A stretch of 48,734 nucleotides of DNA from Cellulomonas citrea (GCF_009829685.1 NZ_VWSD01000007.1:1-48734), one strand, 5' to 3'; counted from the first letter of the stretch, positions 35,894-45,195 are shown. The notes: a model not told the origin generated them from the letters alone. Program-made: numbers and translations.

Positions 35894-36259
35894 GGAGGCG
35901 TAGGACTCGAACCGCACGGCGCGGTCGGTCTCGAACTTCTCGATGGCGTCGATGAGACCGAACATGCCGTACGAGACCAGGTCGGCCTGCTCGACAGTGT
36001 TCGGCAGCCGCATCCCGAGCCGACCCGCGACGGCGGTGACGAGCGGGACGTAGTGCAGGATCAGCTGCTCACGGGCGACCGGCGACGAGGTCGTCTTGTA
36101 GTCGAGCCACAGCGCGTCGACGGGGTCGACGTCGGCGACGGTCCGCTGAGTGGGGATGACACCGACCGGCGCGGTCGGTACCGGGAACCGGTGCACCGGG
36201 ACCTGCTGCGTCGCCACGGTGGTCGTCATGGTGGTCTCCATCTCCTGCAGTGCGCTCAT
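35366..36259 (-). CDS. fliA/whiG: FliA/WhiG-family (sigma-28) RNA polymerase sigma factor
   Basis: 297-residue alternative sigma factor with regions 2, 3 and 4: LVTAVAGRLGMRLPNTVEQADLVSYGMFGLIDAIEKF (region 2), [32 protein letters not shown] (2.4/3.0), [12 protein letters not shown] (3) and [37 protein letters not shown] (4.2). In motile relatives this class drives flagellar and chemotaxis genes; in Streptomyces (WhiG) it drives sporulation. No flagellar gene lies in the window. ATG 36259 overlaps the xerC stop by 4 nt. An internal ATG at the MTTTVATQ segment with GGAG upstream is an alternative. A sigma28-like box lies upstream of xerC, so the operon may be self-activated. Confidence 0.93.
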   Translation of the reverse strand: MSALQEMETTMTTTVATQQVPVHRFPVPTAPVGVIPTQRTVADVDPVDALWLDYKTTSSPVAREQLILHYVPLVTAVAGRLGMRLPNTVEQADLVSYGMFGLIDAIEKFETDRAVRFESYASSRIRGAILDELRAMDWVPRSVRSKARAIDRAFCELEVDLHRAPSQREVAEHLGISTGELNSVLGQVASVNLAALDEVVSGEDASGSLSMGDRLGDDRVPDPVAQVEAMETSHLLGRAIETLGERERLVVVLYYYERRTLAEIGRVLGVTESRVSQMHTAAMARLRHQMREAERVA

Positions 36260-37179
36260 GCCCGGGGGTGAGCCAGGTCGAAGGCTGAACGAAGCCGCTC
36301 GGCGGACACGTGGGTGTAGCGCTGCGTCGTCGCAAGGCTCGCGTGGCCGAGCATCTCCTGGACCGAGCGCAGGTCGGACCCGCCCTCGAGCAGATGGGTG
36401 GCCGCCGAGTGCCGCAGTGCGTGCGGGGCCACGTCGTCGACACCCGCGGCAGCGGCGAGGCGGTGCACCGCGGCGCGCGCCTGCCGCTGGTCGAGCCGTC
36501 CGCCGCGCGAGCCCACGAGCAGCGCCGCGCATCCCGCGCCGGCGAGCGCGGGACGGGCCGAGCCGAGCCAGGTCTGCGCGGCTCGGACGGCCGGCAGACC
36601 GATGGGCACGACCCGCTCCTTGCGGCCCTTGCCCAGCACCCGCAGGGTGCGCTGGTCCAGGTCGAGGTCCGACACGTCGGCGCCGCACAGCTCCCCGACC
36701 CGCACCCCGCTGGCGTACAGCAGCTCGGCGAGGGTCCAGTCGCGCACCTGCACCGGCCCGCCGTCCTGCGCCGCGAGCCGCGCGGTGTCCAGCAGCTCCG
36801 CGACGGCCTCCTGGCCGAGCACCGTCGGCAGGGTGCGCGCGGCGCGGGCGTTGGCGAGCCGGGTCGTCGGGTCCACCGCGAGGCGGCCGGTGTGCACCGA
36901 CCAGGCGAAGAAGGTGCGGGCGGCGGCGCTGCGGCGCGCGATCGTGGCACGGGACCTCGACGCGGCGACCATGGCACCGAGCCAGCTGCGCAGCACCATG
37001 AGGTCGATCTGGTCGAGACGGCCGTGCCCGAGACGGACGGCGTGGTCGAACAACGACTCGAGATCACCGAGGTAGGCGCGGACGGTGTGCTCGGACAGCC
37101 CGCGCCCCGCCTTCAGGTGCAGGGCGAAGTCGGACAGCAGCCGAGCCCTGTCGGCTGCGCCCTCCTCGATCTGCGCCAT
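36256..37179 (-). CDS. xerC: tyrosine recombinase XerC-like
   Basis: 307-residue site-specific recombinase. The N-terminal SAM-like domain includes LSEHTVRAYLGDLESLFDH. The catalytic domain shows the first Arg in LLYASGVRVGELCG, the HALRHSAATHLL box, LGHASLATTQRYTHV with the nucleophilic Tyr, and an intervening Lys in GKGRKERVVPIG. This is the XerC type used for chromosome-dimer resolution, not an island integrase; its place between dprA and the sigma gene is syntenic in relatives. ATG 37179 is preceded by a weak AGGGG; GTG just upstream is an alternative. It is translationally coupled to the sigma gene. Confidence 0.93.
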   Translation of the reverse strand: MAQIEEGAADRARLLSDFALHLKAGRGLSEHTVRAYLGDLESLFDHAVRLGHGRLDQIDLMVLRSWLGAMVAASRSRATIARRSAAARTFFAWSVHTGRLAVDPTTRLANARAARTLPTVLGQEAVAELLDTARLAAQDGGPVQVRDWTLAELLYASGVRVGELCGADVSDLDLDQRTLRVLGKGRKERVVPIGLPAVRAAQTWLGSARPALAGAGCAALLVGSRGGRLDQRQARAAVHRLAAAAGVDDVAPHALRHSAATHLLEGGSDLRSVQEMLGHASLATTQRYTHVSAERLRSAFDLAHPRA

Positions 37180-37274
37180 GAACACACCCCTACCCTGGTT
37201 GGCACATGGGCCCCCCACAAGAGGCACTCAAAGTACATGGATGTAGTCCTTGCCCAGAAGGTCGACTATGTCCG

Positions 37275-37300
37275 ATATCGGCGGAGACCGACTCCCTTTC
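37275..37300 (-). promoter_or_regulatory. sigma28-like promoter candidate for xerC-sigma operon
   Basis: On the minus strand GCCGATAT (37275-37282) matches the -10 element of sigma28/WhiG promoters (GCCGATAA; CCGATAT in Bacillus) at 7 of 8 positions. A GAAA (37297-37300) lies 14 nt upstream, a 3-of-4 match to TAAA. A true TAAA is 23 nt away, too far. The core CCGATATCGG is palindromic, so the element reads on both strands, but only the minus strand leads to a gene, about 95 nt downstream. Confidence 0.4.
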
Positions 37301-37376
37301 GTCCGTTTATTTCACCCGCCCGACGCGTCATCCAGCGGCACCTTCGCCCAGATGGATGCAGGACCAGCCCGGGACA

Positions 37377-38597
37377 TTAGTCCTGGTCACGAGGCTGCCG
37401 AGCCCGCCAGCCGGAACCCGAGCGGGCGGCAAGACCAGCCAGCTCGAGGCGTCCCAGGCTCGCCCGGACGCTCGCGACGGACATCCCGCACGCGGTCGCG
37501 AGGTCAGCCGGCTCGGTCGGGCGCCGCACCGACAACGCCTCGTGCACGGTGCGTGCCGCGGGGTCGAGCCCGTCGAGCGGACGTCCGACGTCCGGCTCGG
37601 CGCCCAGGCTCGCGTCGACCGGCCCGACGAGCTCGAGCACCTCGTCCGACTCCGTCACGCAGACCGCGCAGCCCTCCCGCAGCAACCGGTGGCAGCCGGC
37701 CGACGCGGCCGACGTCACCGGCCCCGGGACGGCCCCCACCGGTCGCAGCAACCGCGCCGCATGGTGCGCCGTGGACAGCGCCCCGGATCGCCATGCGGCC
37801 TCGACGACGACGGTGGCCGTCGCCATGGCCGCGATGAGCCGGTTGCGCTGCAGGAACCGCGAACGCAGCGGCGCCGCACCGGGTGGGGCCTCACCCACGA
37901 GGGCGCCGCCGGTCGCCACGACCTCGTCGAACAGCTCGCGGTGCGCGCCGGGGTAGGGCCGGTCGATCCCGCCTGCGAGGAGCACGACGGTCGCGCCGCC
38001 CGCCGCCATCGCTCCCCGGTGCGCCGCCGCATCGATCCCGAACGCCCCACCGGACACGACGAGGACGCCGCGCGATGCGACGCCGTGGGCCAGCTGGGCG
38101 GCGACCTGGCGCCCGTAGGCCGTGCAGGCACGAGACCCCACGAGCGCCACCGCGGACAGCGGACCCGCCGGCAGCCGCCCGCGCACCCACAGGCAGTGCG
38201 GCCGCCCCGCACCCAGATCGTCCAGACCGGCCGGCCACTGCGCATCACCGGGCACCACGACATGGAGGCCGTCCGGGACCGCCAGCTCACCGCCGACCAC
38301 GCCTGCGGCCGCACCCCGTCGGGCCCACAGCGCGGCCCGACGCGCGAGCCCGGAGCGCGAGCCCACCGACAGCCCGCGCCCCAGGTCCCCGAGCAGCGTC
38401 CAGTCGGGACCGTGCGCACCGACGGAGGCCACCCACGAGGCAGCGGCCTGCGCACCGACCGCCTCGAGCAGCGCACCCGCGGCCTCGTCACCGGGTTCGG
38501 CGAGCACGCTCCACAGGGCGCGGGCCCGCCGGTCCGCGGACGAGCAGTCCTCCGGGCCGGACGCCTCGGCCGGCTCCCCGGGCCCCGACGTCCTCAC
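37377..38597 (-). CDS. dprA: DNA-processing protein DprA
   Basis: Loads RecA onto incoming single-stranded DNA during transformation. The 406-residue protein has a Rossmann-type core: ALVGSRACTAYGRQVA, VVSGGAFGIDAAAHRGAMAAGG, VLLAGGIDRPYPGAHRELFDEV and SRFLQRNRLIAAM. The C-terminus has a small winged-helix-like domain (RRPTEPADLATACGMSVASVRASLGRLEL). GTG 38597 overlaps the comM stop by 4 nt; the longer upstream frame is antisense and overlap material inside comM. It is in the yraN-comM-dprA operon. Confidence 0.93.
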   Translation of the reverse strand: MRTSGPGEPAEASGPEDCSSADRRARALWSVLAEPGDEAAGALLEAVGAQAAASWVASVGAHGPDWTLLGDLGRGLSVGSRSGLARRAALWARRGAAAGVVGGELAVPDGLHVVVPGDAQWPAGLDDLGAGRPHCLWVRGRLPAGPLSAVALVGSRACTAYGRQVAAQLAHGVASRGVLVVSGGAFGIDAAAHRGAMAAGGATVVLLAGGIDRPYPGAHRELFDEVVATGGALVGEAPPGAAPLRSRFLQRNRLIAAMATATVVVEAAWRSGALSTAHHAARLLRPVGAVPGPVTSAASAGCHRLLREGCAVCVTESDEVLELVGPVDASLGAEPDVGRPLDGLDPAARTVHEALSVRRPTEPADLATACGMSVASVRASLGRLELAGLAARSGSGWRARQPRDQD

Positions 38598-40114
38598 GCC
38601 GCACCGCGACGCGTGCGCAGCGCCATCGCCTCGCCGATCTCGTCGTCCCCCGGTGCGACACGGCCGGCCAGGTCGGCGAGGGTCCAGGCGAGCCGCAGCA
38701 CCCGATCGGCTCCGCGCAGCGACAACCAGCCACGGTCGAGCGCCTGGTCGAGCTCGGCCGCCGCACGCCCCCGACGCCCGAGCCGCTGCCGCAGCCACGA
38801 GCCGGGGACCTCGGCGTTGGTGCACCACCCGGTGCCCGCCAGCCGCGCCGCGGCCGCGCGCCTGGCACCGAGCACGCGCTCCGCTACGACGGCCGTGCTC
38901 TCACCGGAGCGACCGTCCGAGGTCGCCGGGGGTACGTCGAGCTGGATGTCGACCCGGTCGAGCAGCGGTCCGGAGATCCGGCCGAAGTAGCGACGTCGCT
39001 GCTCGGCGCGGCAGGTGCAGTCCGCCCCCTTGCCGAACCAACGACCGCAGGGGCACGGGTTAGCCGCCAGCACGAGCTGGAAACGTGCCGGATAGCGTGC
39101 GGCGCCTGCCGCCCGGTGCAGCACCAGCTCACCGTGCTCGAGGGGTTGGCGCAGCGTCTGCAGCACCGAGCTGGCGAACTCGGGGGCCTCGTCGAGCAGC
39201 AGGACACCTCGGTGCGCACGCGACGCGGCACCCGGCCGTGGCACCCCCGACCCGCCCCCGATGATGGCGGCGGGAGTCGCGGTGTGGTGCGGGTCCTCGA
39301 ACGGCGGGCGGCGCATGAGGCCGCCGGACGGGTCGAACGTCCCCGCGACCGAGTGCACCGCGGTCACCTCGAGCGACTGCGCGGCGTCCAGGTCGGGCAG
39401 CAGACCCGGCAGCCGGGCCGCGAGCATCGTCTTGCCCGCGCCCGGCGGCCCGACGAGGAGCAGGTGGTGCCCTCCGGCCGCCGCCACCTCGAGCCCGCGG
39501 CGCGCCTCGACCTGCCCGAGCACATCGGCCAGGTCGAGCCCGGCCGACCGGTGCACCTCGACCGGTTCGGCACCCACGGGTTCCACCGCGGGCACCTCGA
39601 CCTCGCCGCCGTACCAGGCCGCGACCTGCGCGAGGCTGTCGGCCGCGGCGACCTGGGCCCCGGGGACGAGCGCCGCCTCGGCCGCGTTCGCCGAGGGCAC
39701 GACGACCCGTGGGATACCCGCCGCCACGGCCGCGGCCACCGCAGGGAGCACACCGCGGAGCGGTCGAAGCCGTCCGTCGAGCCCGAGCTCCCCGAGGTGG
39801 ACCACCGGACCGGGACGGTCGGCGTCGACGAGCCCGGCACCCGCGAGCACCGCGACGGCGATCGCCAGGTCGAAGCCCGAACCGGACTTCGGCAGGCTCG
39901 CGGGTGTGAGGTTGACCGTCACCCGGCGGTTGGGCCAGGTCAGCCCCGAGGACGCGACCGCGGCACGGACCCGGTCACGCGCCTCGGACAGCGCCGCGTC
40001 CGGCAGCCCGACGATGGCGAAGGCTGGCAGCGAGGGCGCGAGGTGCGCCTCCACCTCGATGGGGTGCGCCCTGGTCCCCACGAGCGCGACGGAGCGCGTG
40101 CGGCCGAGCGGCAC
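38594..40114 (-). CDS. comM: ComM/YifB-family Mg-chelatase-like AAA+ ATPase
   Basis: 506-residue AAA+ protein, a hexameric helicase promoting branch migration during natural transformation. An N-terminal Lon-protease-like domain (LPAFAIVGLPDAALSEARDRVRAA, NLTPASLPKSGSGFDLAIA) precedes the ATPase: Walker A GPPGAGKTM, Walker B GVLLLDEAPEF, sensor LAANPCPCG. A cysteine cluster (CPCGRWFGKGADCTC) follows. The GTG start at 40114 is immediately next to the yraN stop. It overlaps dprA by 4 nt. Confidence 0.95.
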   Translation of the reverse strand: MPLGRTRSVALVGTRAHPIEVEAHLAPSLPAFAIVGLPDAALSEARDRVRAAVASSGLTWPNRRVTVNLTPASLPKSGSGFDLAIAVAVLAGAGLVDADRPGPVVHLGELGLDGRLRPLRGVLPAVAAAVAAGIPRVVVPSANAAEAALVPGAQVAAADSLAQVAAWYGGEVEVPAVEPVGAEPVEVHRSAGLDLADVLGQVEARRGLEVAAAGGHHLLLVGPPGAGKTMLAARLPGLLPDLDAAQSLEVTAVHSVAGTFDPSGGLMRRPPFEDPHHTATPAAIIGGGSGVPRPGAASRAHRGVLLLDEAPEFASSVLQTLRQPLEHGELVLHRAAGAARYPARFQLVLAANPCPCGRWFGKGADCTCRAEQRRRYFGRISGPLLDRVDIQLDVPPATSDGRSGESTAVVAERVLGARRAAAARLAGTGWCTNAEVPGSWLRQRLGRRGRAAAELDQALDRGWLSLRGADRVLRLAWTLADLAGRVAPGDDEIGEAMALRTRRGAA

Positions 40115-40474
40115 CTAGCCCACCACCCCGACGAGGTGCTCGATCGACGGGCCACCGCTGCGGGGCACCGTGATCGCGATGACGTCGACGCGCACCGCGG
40201 CCGGTCGCAGCTCGTGGGCGGCGAGCCAGGCGGCCGCCAGGCGACGCAGCCGGACCAGCTTGGTCCTCGTGACGGCCTCGGCGGGTGAGCCGTAGGTCGC
40301 ACTCCGTCGGGTCTTGACCTCGACGGCGACCAGCTCGTCGCCGTCGAGGGCGACGAGGTCGAGCTCACCGGTCGCGCACCGCCAGTTGCGGTCGAGGACC
40401 TGCCACCCGGCCGACGTCAGGTGTGCAGCCGCGACGTCCTCACCGAACCGACCGACCGCCTGTGTGACCCGCAT
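40115..40474 (-). CDS. yraN: YraN/UPF0102 nuclease-like protein
   Basis: 119-residue protein with the Holliday-junction-resolvase-like endonuclease core: GRFGEDVAAAHL at the N-terminus, WRCATGELDLVALDGDELVAVEVKTR with Glu/Asp and the E-x-K motif, and LRRLAAAWLA. It is routinely found upstream of comM and dprA. Its nuclease activity is inferred from fold; the biological role is not established. The TAG stop directly abuts the comM GTG. Confidence 0.93.
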   Translation of the reverse strand: MRVTQAVGRFGEDVAAAHLTSAGWQVLDRNWRCATGELDLVALDGDELVAVEVKTRRSATYGSPAEAVTRTKLVRLRRLAAAWLAAHELRPAAVRVDVIAITVPRSGGPSIEHLVGVVG

Positions 40475-40510
40475 ACGTGCAGGGTCCGCCTCCGCGACCG
40501 GCGGCAGACG

Positions 40511-40543
40511 GCGGCTGGCTCCCGCAGGACAACCCGCAGCCGC
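40511..40543 (-). terminator. candidate terminator downstream of DUF2469 gene
   Basis: GCGGCTG (40511-40517) and CAGCCGC (40537-40543) form a 7-bp stem with a 19-nt loop, beginning 23 nt after the DUF2469 stop on the minus strand. It could end the lepB-rnhB-DUF2469 transcript before yraN. Loop size is large and no U-tract follows. Confidence 0.35.
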
Positions 40544-40566
40544 TCACCGGGGCTGGGGACGGCTGG

Positions 40567-40884
40567 TCAGGCGCGGCCGACCTCGCCCAGGTCCAGCTCG
40601 GCCTTGGCGAGCTCCTCGACGTTGACGTCCTTGAACGTGACCACCCGCACCGACTTCACGAACCGCGCGGAGCGGTAGACGTCCCACACCCACGCATCGG
40701 TGAGCGACAGCTCGAAGTAGACCTCACCGGCCGCCGACCGCACCTGCAGGTCGACCTGGTTGGCCAGGTAGAACCTGCGCTCGGTCTCCACCACGTACGA
40801 GAACAGACCGACGACGTCGCGGTACTCCCGGTACAGGGCGAGCTCGGCATCGGTCTCGTAGTTCTCCAGGTCCTCGGCGCTCAC
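40567..40884 (-). CDS. DUF2469 family protein
   Basis: 105-residue protein that is highly conserved in actinobacteria at this position; function unknown. It is nearly all one conserved block: [29 protein letters not shown], then [29 protein letters not shown] and [21 protein letters not shown] (short pieces of a continuous domain). GTG 40884 was chosen because it overlaps the rnhB stop by 4 nt and matches the usual N-terminus; an ATG 18 nt upstream is possible. Acidic, soluble, no signal peptide. Confidence 0.92.
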   Translation of the reverse strand: MSAEDLENYETDAELALYREYRDVVGLFSYVVETERRFYLANQVDLQVRSAAGEVYFELSLTDAWVWDVYRSARFVKSVRVVTFKDVNVEELAKAELDLGEVGRA

Positions 40885-41615
40885 CCGCCCATCATCCCCC
40901 ATGGACCCGTCCGGTCGACCGCGAGGACCTCCGCGGCCACCGGCGGCAGACCGGGCAGCCGCCAGGAGCGCCGGTGCCAGGGGCACGGACCGTGCTCGGC
41001 GAGCGCGGAGACGTGCTCGGCCGAGGCATAGCCCTTGTTCGCCTCCCACCCGTACTGCGGGAACTGCGCACCCAGCTCGACCATGAGCCCGTCCCGCTCG
41101 CACTTGGCCAGCACCGAGGCGGCGGCCACGCTCGCGCACTCACGGTCGGCCTTCACCCGCAGGTGGACGGCGCGGTGCACCGGCTCCTCGGGGCCGAACA
41201 GGTCCGCCGGTGGCGTGAGCCAGTCGTGGGAGCCGTCGAGCAGGACGGCGTCGACCGGGCCGACCTGCTCCTCGGCCACCGCCAGGGCCCGGGTTCCGGC
41301 CAGCCGCAGGGCGGCGATGATCCCGACCTCGTCGATCTCCGCCGCACTGGCATGGCCGACGGCACGCGCCCGCCCCCACCGCGCGAGCGCCGGCAGCAGC
41401 GCACGCCGCGCCGCCGGGCTCAGCAGCTTGGAGTCGGCGACACCGACGGGCGCCGACCGTGTCGCCAGGTCCACGACCACCACGCCGACGCTCACCGGGC
41501 CCGCGAGCGAGCCCCGGCCCACCTCGTCCATCCCTGCGACCAGTCGGGCGCCGGCCCGCAGCACCGCGCGCTCGTGGCCCAGGTGGGGTGCGCGCCGTCG
41601 AGCGGCGCCCGTCAT
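40881..41615 (-). CDS. rnhB: ribonuclease HII
   Basis: Cleaves RNA in RNA-DNA hybrids, including single ribonucleotides misincorporated in DNA. The 244-residue protein has the N-terminal [14 protein letters not shown] motif (first acidic pair), [34 protein letters not shown] and the [12 protein letters not shown] segment. ATG 41615 overlaps the lepB stop by 4 nt, and the stop overlaps the DUF2469 start. Confidence 0.95.
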   Translation of the reverse strand: MTGAARRRAPHLGHERAVLRAGARLVAGMDEVGRGSLAGPVSVGVVVVDLATRSAPVGVADSKLLSPAARRALLPALARWGRARAVGHASAAEIDEVGIIAALRLAGTRALAVAEEQVGPVDAVLLDGSHDWLTPPADLFGPEEPVHRAVHLRVKADRECASVAAASVLAKCERDGLMVELGAQFPQYGWEANKGYASAEHVSALAEHGPCPWHRRSWRLPGLPPVAAEVLAVDRTGPWGMMGG

Positions 41616-42409
41616 GACGGGTCGGGGACCGAGGCGAACACCGCCCCCGGGTTCGGCAACGTCGTGAGGCGGTCGAGCGGCCACACGGTGACGAAGGCGA
41701 CGCCGACCACATCCGAGACCGGGACGGCCCCGCCGCCGGGACGCCCCTGGTTGTACCGGGAGTCCGCCGAGTGCTGGCGGTTGTCGCCCATCACCCACAG
41801 GTAGCCGTCGGGGACGACGACGTCGAACGCGACCTCGCTCGGCTGGGAGCCCGGTTTGAGGTACGTCTCCGTGATCGGCACACCGTTGACCGTGACCGGC
41901 GACCCGGCGCCCGCGCAGGCGACGTGGTCCCCCGGCAGACCGATGACCCGCTTGACCAGGTGGTCACCCGAGTCGGTGGGCAGCAGCCCGATCCAGCGCA
42001 GCGCGTCGTCGAGCACGACCGTGGGGCCGGACTCCCGGGGCGCCTCGGTGGGGGGCAGCCAGCCGCCCGGGTCCTTGAACACCACGATGTCGCCCCGGTG
42101 CAGCGAGAACACCCGCGGCACCAGCTTGGACACGAGGATGCGGTCGTGGACGATCAGCGTGTCGTTCATCGAGTCCGACGGGATGAAGAACGCCTGGACC
42201 AGGAACGTCTTGACCACGACGGACAGCACGACCGCACTGACCACGATGATCGCGGTCTCGCGCAACCAGGCCAGCGGACCGCTCGCGGCCGGCTTGCGGC
42301 GCCGCGCACCACGTCCGTCACGCGGGCGGGCCCGGACCTGCTCAGGGAGCTGGTCCGGGCCCGGTCCACCGTTGCTCGGGGACGCCGCCTCGGCGGTCTC
42401 GTCGCTCAC
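41612..42409 (-). CDS. lepB: signal peptidase I
   Basis: Membrane-bound Ser/Lys protease that removes signal peptides from exported proteins. 265 residues: a charged cytoplasmic N-terminus, a single transmembrane segment (about 52-72), then PSDSMNDTL with the catalytic Ser 80, and [13 protein letters not shown] with the general-base Lys 153. The C-terminal boxes [17 protein letters not shown] and [12 protein letters not shown] are present. GTG 42409 lies 56 nt after rplS. It would process the surface protein and peptidase-like protein of this window. Confidence 0.95.
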   Translation of the reverse strand: MSDETAEAASPSNGGPGPDQLPEQVRARPRDGRGARRRKPAASGPLAWLRETAIIVVSAVVLSVVVKTFLVQAFFIPSDSMNDTLIVHDRILVSKLVPRVFSLHRGDIVVFKDPGGWLPPTEAPRESGPTVVLDDALRWIGLLPTDSGDHLVKRVIGLPGDHVACAGAGSPVTVNGVPITETYLKPGSQPSEVAFDVVVPDGYLWVMGDNRQHSADSRYNQGRPGGGAVPVSDVVGVAFVTVWPLDRLTTLPNPGAVFASVPDPS

Positions 42410-42465
42410 GCGCTCACTGTCGCACGACGATGCGGCGACTGGCGAACCGTTCGCCGCACGGCGAC

Positions 42466-42831
42466 TCAGGCCTGCTTGGCCGGGATCGCGTCGCGCTTCT
42501 CCTTGATCTTGGCCTTCTTGCCGCGAAGGCTGCGCAGGTAGTAGAGCTTCGCGCGCCGCACGTCACCGCGGGTCACGACCTCGATGGTGTCGATGGTCGG
42601 GGCGTGCAGCGGGAAGGTGCGCTCGACGCCCACCCCGAAGCTCACCTTGCGCACCGTGAAGGTCTCGCGGACGCCGCCGCCCTGGCGGCCGATGACCACG
42701 CCCTGGAAGGCCTGGATACGCGAGCGCGTGCCCTCGACGACCTTGACGTTCACCTTGACGGTGTCGCCCGCGCGGAAGGCGGGGATGTCGGAGCGGAGCG
42801 ATGCCGCGTCGATCGGGTCGAGCGTGTGCAT
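42466..42831 (-). CDS. rplS: 50S ribosomal protein L19
   Basis: 121 residues. The L19 family is clear from [46 protein letters not shown] and [20 protein letters not shown]. It sits at the subunit interface near the 30S bridge. ATG 42831 follows a 214-nt gap after trmD. That gap holds a small GTGTG-C-CACAC dyad (43016-43026) but no convincing promoter. Confidence 0.98.
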   Translation of the reverse strand: MHTLDPIDAASLRSDIPAFRAGDTVKVNVKVVEGTRSRIQAFQGVVIGRQGGGVRETFTVRKVSFGVGVERTFPLHAPTIDTIEVVTRGDVRRAKLYYLRSLRGKKAKIKEKRDAIPAKQA

Positions 42832-43045
42832 GGGTGTCGCCTCTCAGCCCTGCCACCGGTCAGAGCGATCATCCGGGCCCGACCGCCAGGCGGCGTGCGG
42901 ACCACGTGCTTCATGGACGTGACGTGTGCGATGCACGACCGGCCACATCGGCCGACCGGCAGGGCCTGTGCTGTCCCCCCGGAGGCAGGGACATCAGGCG
43001 CGCACCGACCTGACAGTGTGCCACACGGGTGCGCCGCGGGCCGAA

Positions 43046-43819
43046 TCAGGGTGTCCGGACGACGGCCCCGTCGCGCACCGACCAGCCCAGACCCGCGAGC
43101 ACCTGCAGGTCCTCACGGTCCAGCACCGACGGGTCCAGCCCGGCGAGCAGGTCCGGACGACGTGCCGCGGTGCGTTCGAGGGCCCGGTCCCGGCGCCACC
43201 GGGCGACGTTGCCGTGGTGCCCCGACAGCAGCACCTCCGGCACGTCGAGCCCGGCCCAGCTCGTCGGACGCGTGTACACCGGGTACTCCAGCAGGCCGTC
43301 GCCTGCGTGCGACTCCTCGACGAGCGACTGCGGGTTGCCGATCACCCCGGGCAGCAGCCGGGCGACCGCCTCCACCACGACGAGCGCCGCGACCTCGCCG
43401 CCGTTGACGACGTAGTCGCCGATCGACACCTCGGTGACCGCGCCGCTCGCGGCGAAGTGCTCGGCCACCCGTGCGTCGATCCCTTCGTAGCGACCGCAGG
43501 CGAAGACAAGGTGCTGCTCGGCGGCCAGCTCCTCGGCGAGCGGCTGGCTGAACCGTTGGCCGGCCGGCGACGGCACGATGAGCCGCGCCCCCGGCGTGAG
43601 GACCGCATCGAGCGCCTCGCCCCACACGTCCGGCCGCATCACCATGCCGGCTCCACCGCCGAACGGGGTGTCGTCGACCGTGCGGTGCCGGTCGAGGGCC
43701 CAGTCGCGCAGGTCGTGCACCGCCAGGTCGAGCACACCGTCCCGCACCGCCTTGCCGACCAGCGACAACGACAGCGGCGACAGGTACTCGGGGAAGATCG
43801 AGACCACGTCGATGCGCAC
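43046..43819 (-). CDS. trmD: tRNA (guanine-N1)-methyltransferase
   Basis: Methylates G37 of tRNAs to prevent frameshifting, using SAM bound in a trefoil knot. The 257-residue protein starts [24 protein letters not shown] lies in the substrate region; the knot region shows [33 protein letters not shown] and RLLPGVIGN. The C-terminal part has the conserved [21 protein letters not shown] 43819 begins 1 nt after the rimM stop. Confidence 0.97.
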   Translation of the reverse strand: MRIDVVSIFPEYLSPLSLSLVGKAVRDGVLDLAVHDLRDWALDRHRTVDDTPFGGGAGMVMRPDVWGEALDAVLTPGARLIVPSPAGQRFSQPLAEELAAEQHLVFACGRYEGIDARVAEHFAASGAVTEVSIGDYVVNGGEVAALVVVEAVARLLPGVIGNPQSLVEESHAGDGLLEYPVYTRPTSWAGLDVPEVLLSGHHGNVARWRRDRALERTAARRPDLLAGLDPSVLDREDLQVLAGLGWSVRDGAVVRTP

Positions 43820-43820
43820 G

Positions 43821-44372
43821 TCAGCGACCGTCCTGCCCGGTCTCCTCGCTGACGACCAGCGCGTCGGCGTCCACCGCCAGCAGACCGCCGGGCGGGTCCA
43901 TGAGCACCCGTCCGCCGGCCACGTCGACCACCGGGACGATCTCGCGGACGAAGGGCACCCGGCTCACCGTCCCGTCGGGCTCGCGCAGCACCAGCAGGTC
44001 CTGGGCGGGCAGGTGCTCGAGGTCGACCACGGTGCCCAGCAGCTCGTGGCTGCCGACCCGCTCGACCCGCAGACCGATGAGCTCGTGGCGGTACCACGAC
44101 TCGTCGTCACCCTCGTCGTCCGCCTCGACGACGAGGTCCACGCCACGCAGCGCCTCGGCGCCGGTGCGGTCGTGCACCCCCTCGAAGGTGGCGAACCAGC
44201 GGCCCTGCTGCTCGCGGACCGCCTCGACGACGAGAGGCCCGGCGCCCGCGGGGTCGGTGTCGAGCACCGCCCCGCGGGTCAGCCGGGCCTGGGGGTCGTC
44301 GGACCGCACGTCGAGGGCGACCTCGCCGCGCAGCCCGTGGGCGCGCCCGATCCGAGCGACCGTCAACTGCAC
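43821..44372 (-). CDS. rimM: 16S rRNA processing protein RimM
   Basis: Assembly factor binding S19 during maturation of the 30S head. The 183-residue protein has [18 protein letters not shown] at the N-terminus (RimM domain), a PRC-barrel-like C-terminal domain ([34 protein letters not shown]) and the ending [26 protein letters not shown]. The GTG at 44372 starts 7 nt after the khpA stop; no Shine-Dalgarno is evident, suggesting coupled translation. The upstream frame is antisense-like filler inside khpA. Confidence 0.95.
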   Translation of the reverse strand: MQLTVARIGRAHGLRGEVALDVRSDDPQARLTRGAVLDTDPAGAGPLVVEAVREQQGRWFATFEGVHDRTGAEALRGVDLVVEADDEGDDESWYRHELIGLRVERVGSHELLGTVVDLEHLPAQDLLVLREPDGTVSRVPFVREIVPVVDVAGGRVLMDPPGGLLAVDADALVVSEETGQDGR

Positions 44373-44379
44373 GAGGAGC

Positions 44380-44619
44380 TCAGCGCCGGTCGACGTCCAC
44401 GACGTCGACACGGACGGAACCGTCCGTCGACAGCGCGTTGACGACCTGGCGCAGGGCCTTGGCGGTGCGGCCGCTGCGGCCGATGACGCGCCCGAGGTCG
44501 TCGGGGTGCACCCGGACCTCGAGCAGCTCACCGCGCCGCAGCGCGGCCTGACGCACGTGCACGTCGTCCGGGTGATCGACGATCCCCCGGACCAGGTGCT
44601 CCAGCGCGTCGGAGAGCAT
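44380..44619 (-). CDS. khpA: KH-domain RNA-binding protein KhpA
   Basis: 79-residue single KH domain. The GxxG loop is IGRSGRTAKALRQVVNAL; LEHLVRGIVDHPDDV forms the N-terminal helix. KhpA proteins bind RNA broadly and, with KhpB/Jag, influence cell elongation and division in Gram-positive bacteria. The ATG at 44619 shares one base with the rpsP stop, giving tight coupling between a ribosomal protein and this RNA-binding protein. Confidence 0.95.
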   Translation of the reverse strand: MLSDALEHLVRGIVDHPDDVHVRQAALRRGELLEVRVHPDDLGRVIGRSGRTAKALRQVVNALSTDGSVRVDVVDVDRR

Positions 44620-45035
44620 CAGGCCTGCTCGTCGTCCGCGGCCGGCGCGGCCGCAGCCTGGGACTTGCGCTCCGAGGCGGTCGCCTTGACCTTCTCGGCG
44701 GCGACGGCGACGGCCTCGACCGCAGCGGTCGCGTCGACCTTGGGGGCCTTGGTGCGCAGCGTGCCCTCGGTCCCCGGCAGGCCCTTGAACTTCTGCCAGT
44801 CACCGGTGATCTTGAGCAGCACGGCGACCTGCTCGGTCGGCTGGGCGCCGACGCCGAGCCAGTACTGGGCGCGCTCGGAGTTGACCTCGATGAACGAGGG
44901 CTCCTCGGTGGGGTGGTACTTGCCGATCTCCTCGATGACGCGACCGTCGCGCTTGGTGCGCGAGTCGGCGACGACGATGCGGTAGTACGGCGCGCGGATC
45001 TTGCCCAGGCGCTTGAGACGGATCTTGGTGGCCAC
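44619..45035 (-). CDS. rpsP: 30S ribosomal protein S16
   Basis: 138 residues. The S16 core (about 1-85) is clear: [59 protein letters not shown]. An Ala/Lys/Glu-rich tail follows, as in other actinobacteria. The GTG start at 45035 has AGGAG about 10 nt upstream. It is the first gene of rpsP-khpA-rimM-trmD. Confidence 0.97.
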   Translation of the reverse strand: MATKIRLKRLGKIRAPYYRIVVADSRTKRDGRVIEEIGKYHPTEEPSFIEVNSERAQYWLGVGAQPTEQVAVLLKITGDWQKFKGLPGTEGTLRTKAPKVDATAAVEAVAVAAEKVKATASERKSQAAAAPAADDEQA

Positions 45036-45075
45036 GGTGTGATGTCTCCTGAACGTGCAACGGGGCGGTCCTTGC

Positions 45076-45099
45076 CGCGCCTCCCGTGGGGCAGGCGCG
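45076..45099 (-). promoter_or_regulatory. hairpin in the rpsP leader
   Basis: CGCGCCT (45076-45082) and AGGCGCG (45093-45099) form a 7-bp GC stem with a 10-nt loop in the roughly 125-nt leader of rpsP, about 40 nt before the start. It could be a regulatory element or a processing site. Confidence 0.35.
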
Positions 45100-45166
45100 C
45101 GGGTAAGACCTGAAGGACTACGGCAACGGCAGGTAGAGGGGCTGCGTGCGCCGTGGACAGCCGCTC

Positions 45167-45195
45167 ATTGTGCCAGATGCGCGGGCCCCGCCCAA
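45167..45195 (-). promoter_or_regulatory. promoter of the rpsP operon
   Basis: On the minus strand TTGGGC (45190-45195), a 17-nt spacer and CACAAT (45167-45172) resemble a primary-sigma promoter (4 of 6 and 5 of 6 matches). It lies in the 238-nt gap between the amidohydrolase stop and rpsP, leaving a leader of about 125 nt. The rest of the gap shows no coding sequence. Confidence 0.5.

Noticed and set aside
36256-37179. Tyrosine recombinase as sign of a mobile island
   Set aside because: Sequence and position (between dprA and the sigma gene, coupled by ATGA) fit the housekeeping XerC; no att-like repeats or tRNA gene nearby.
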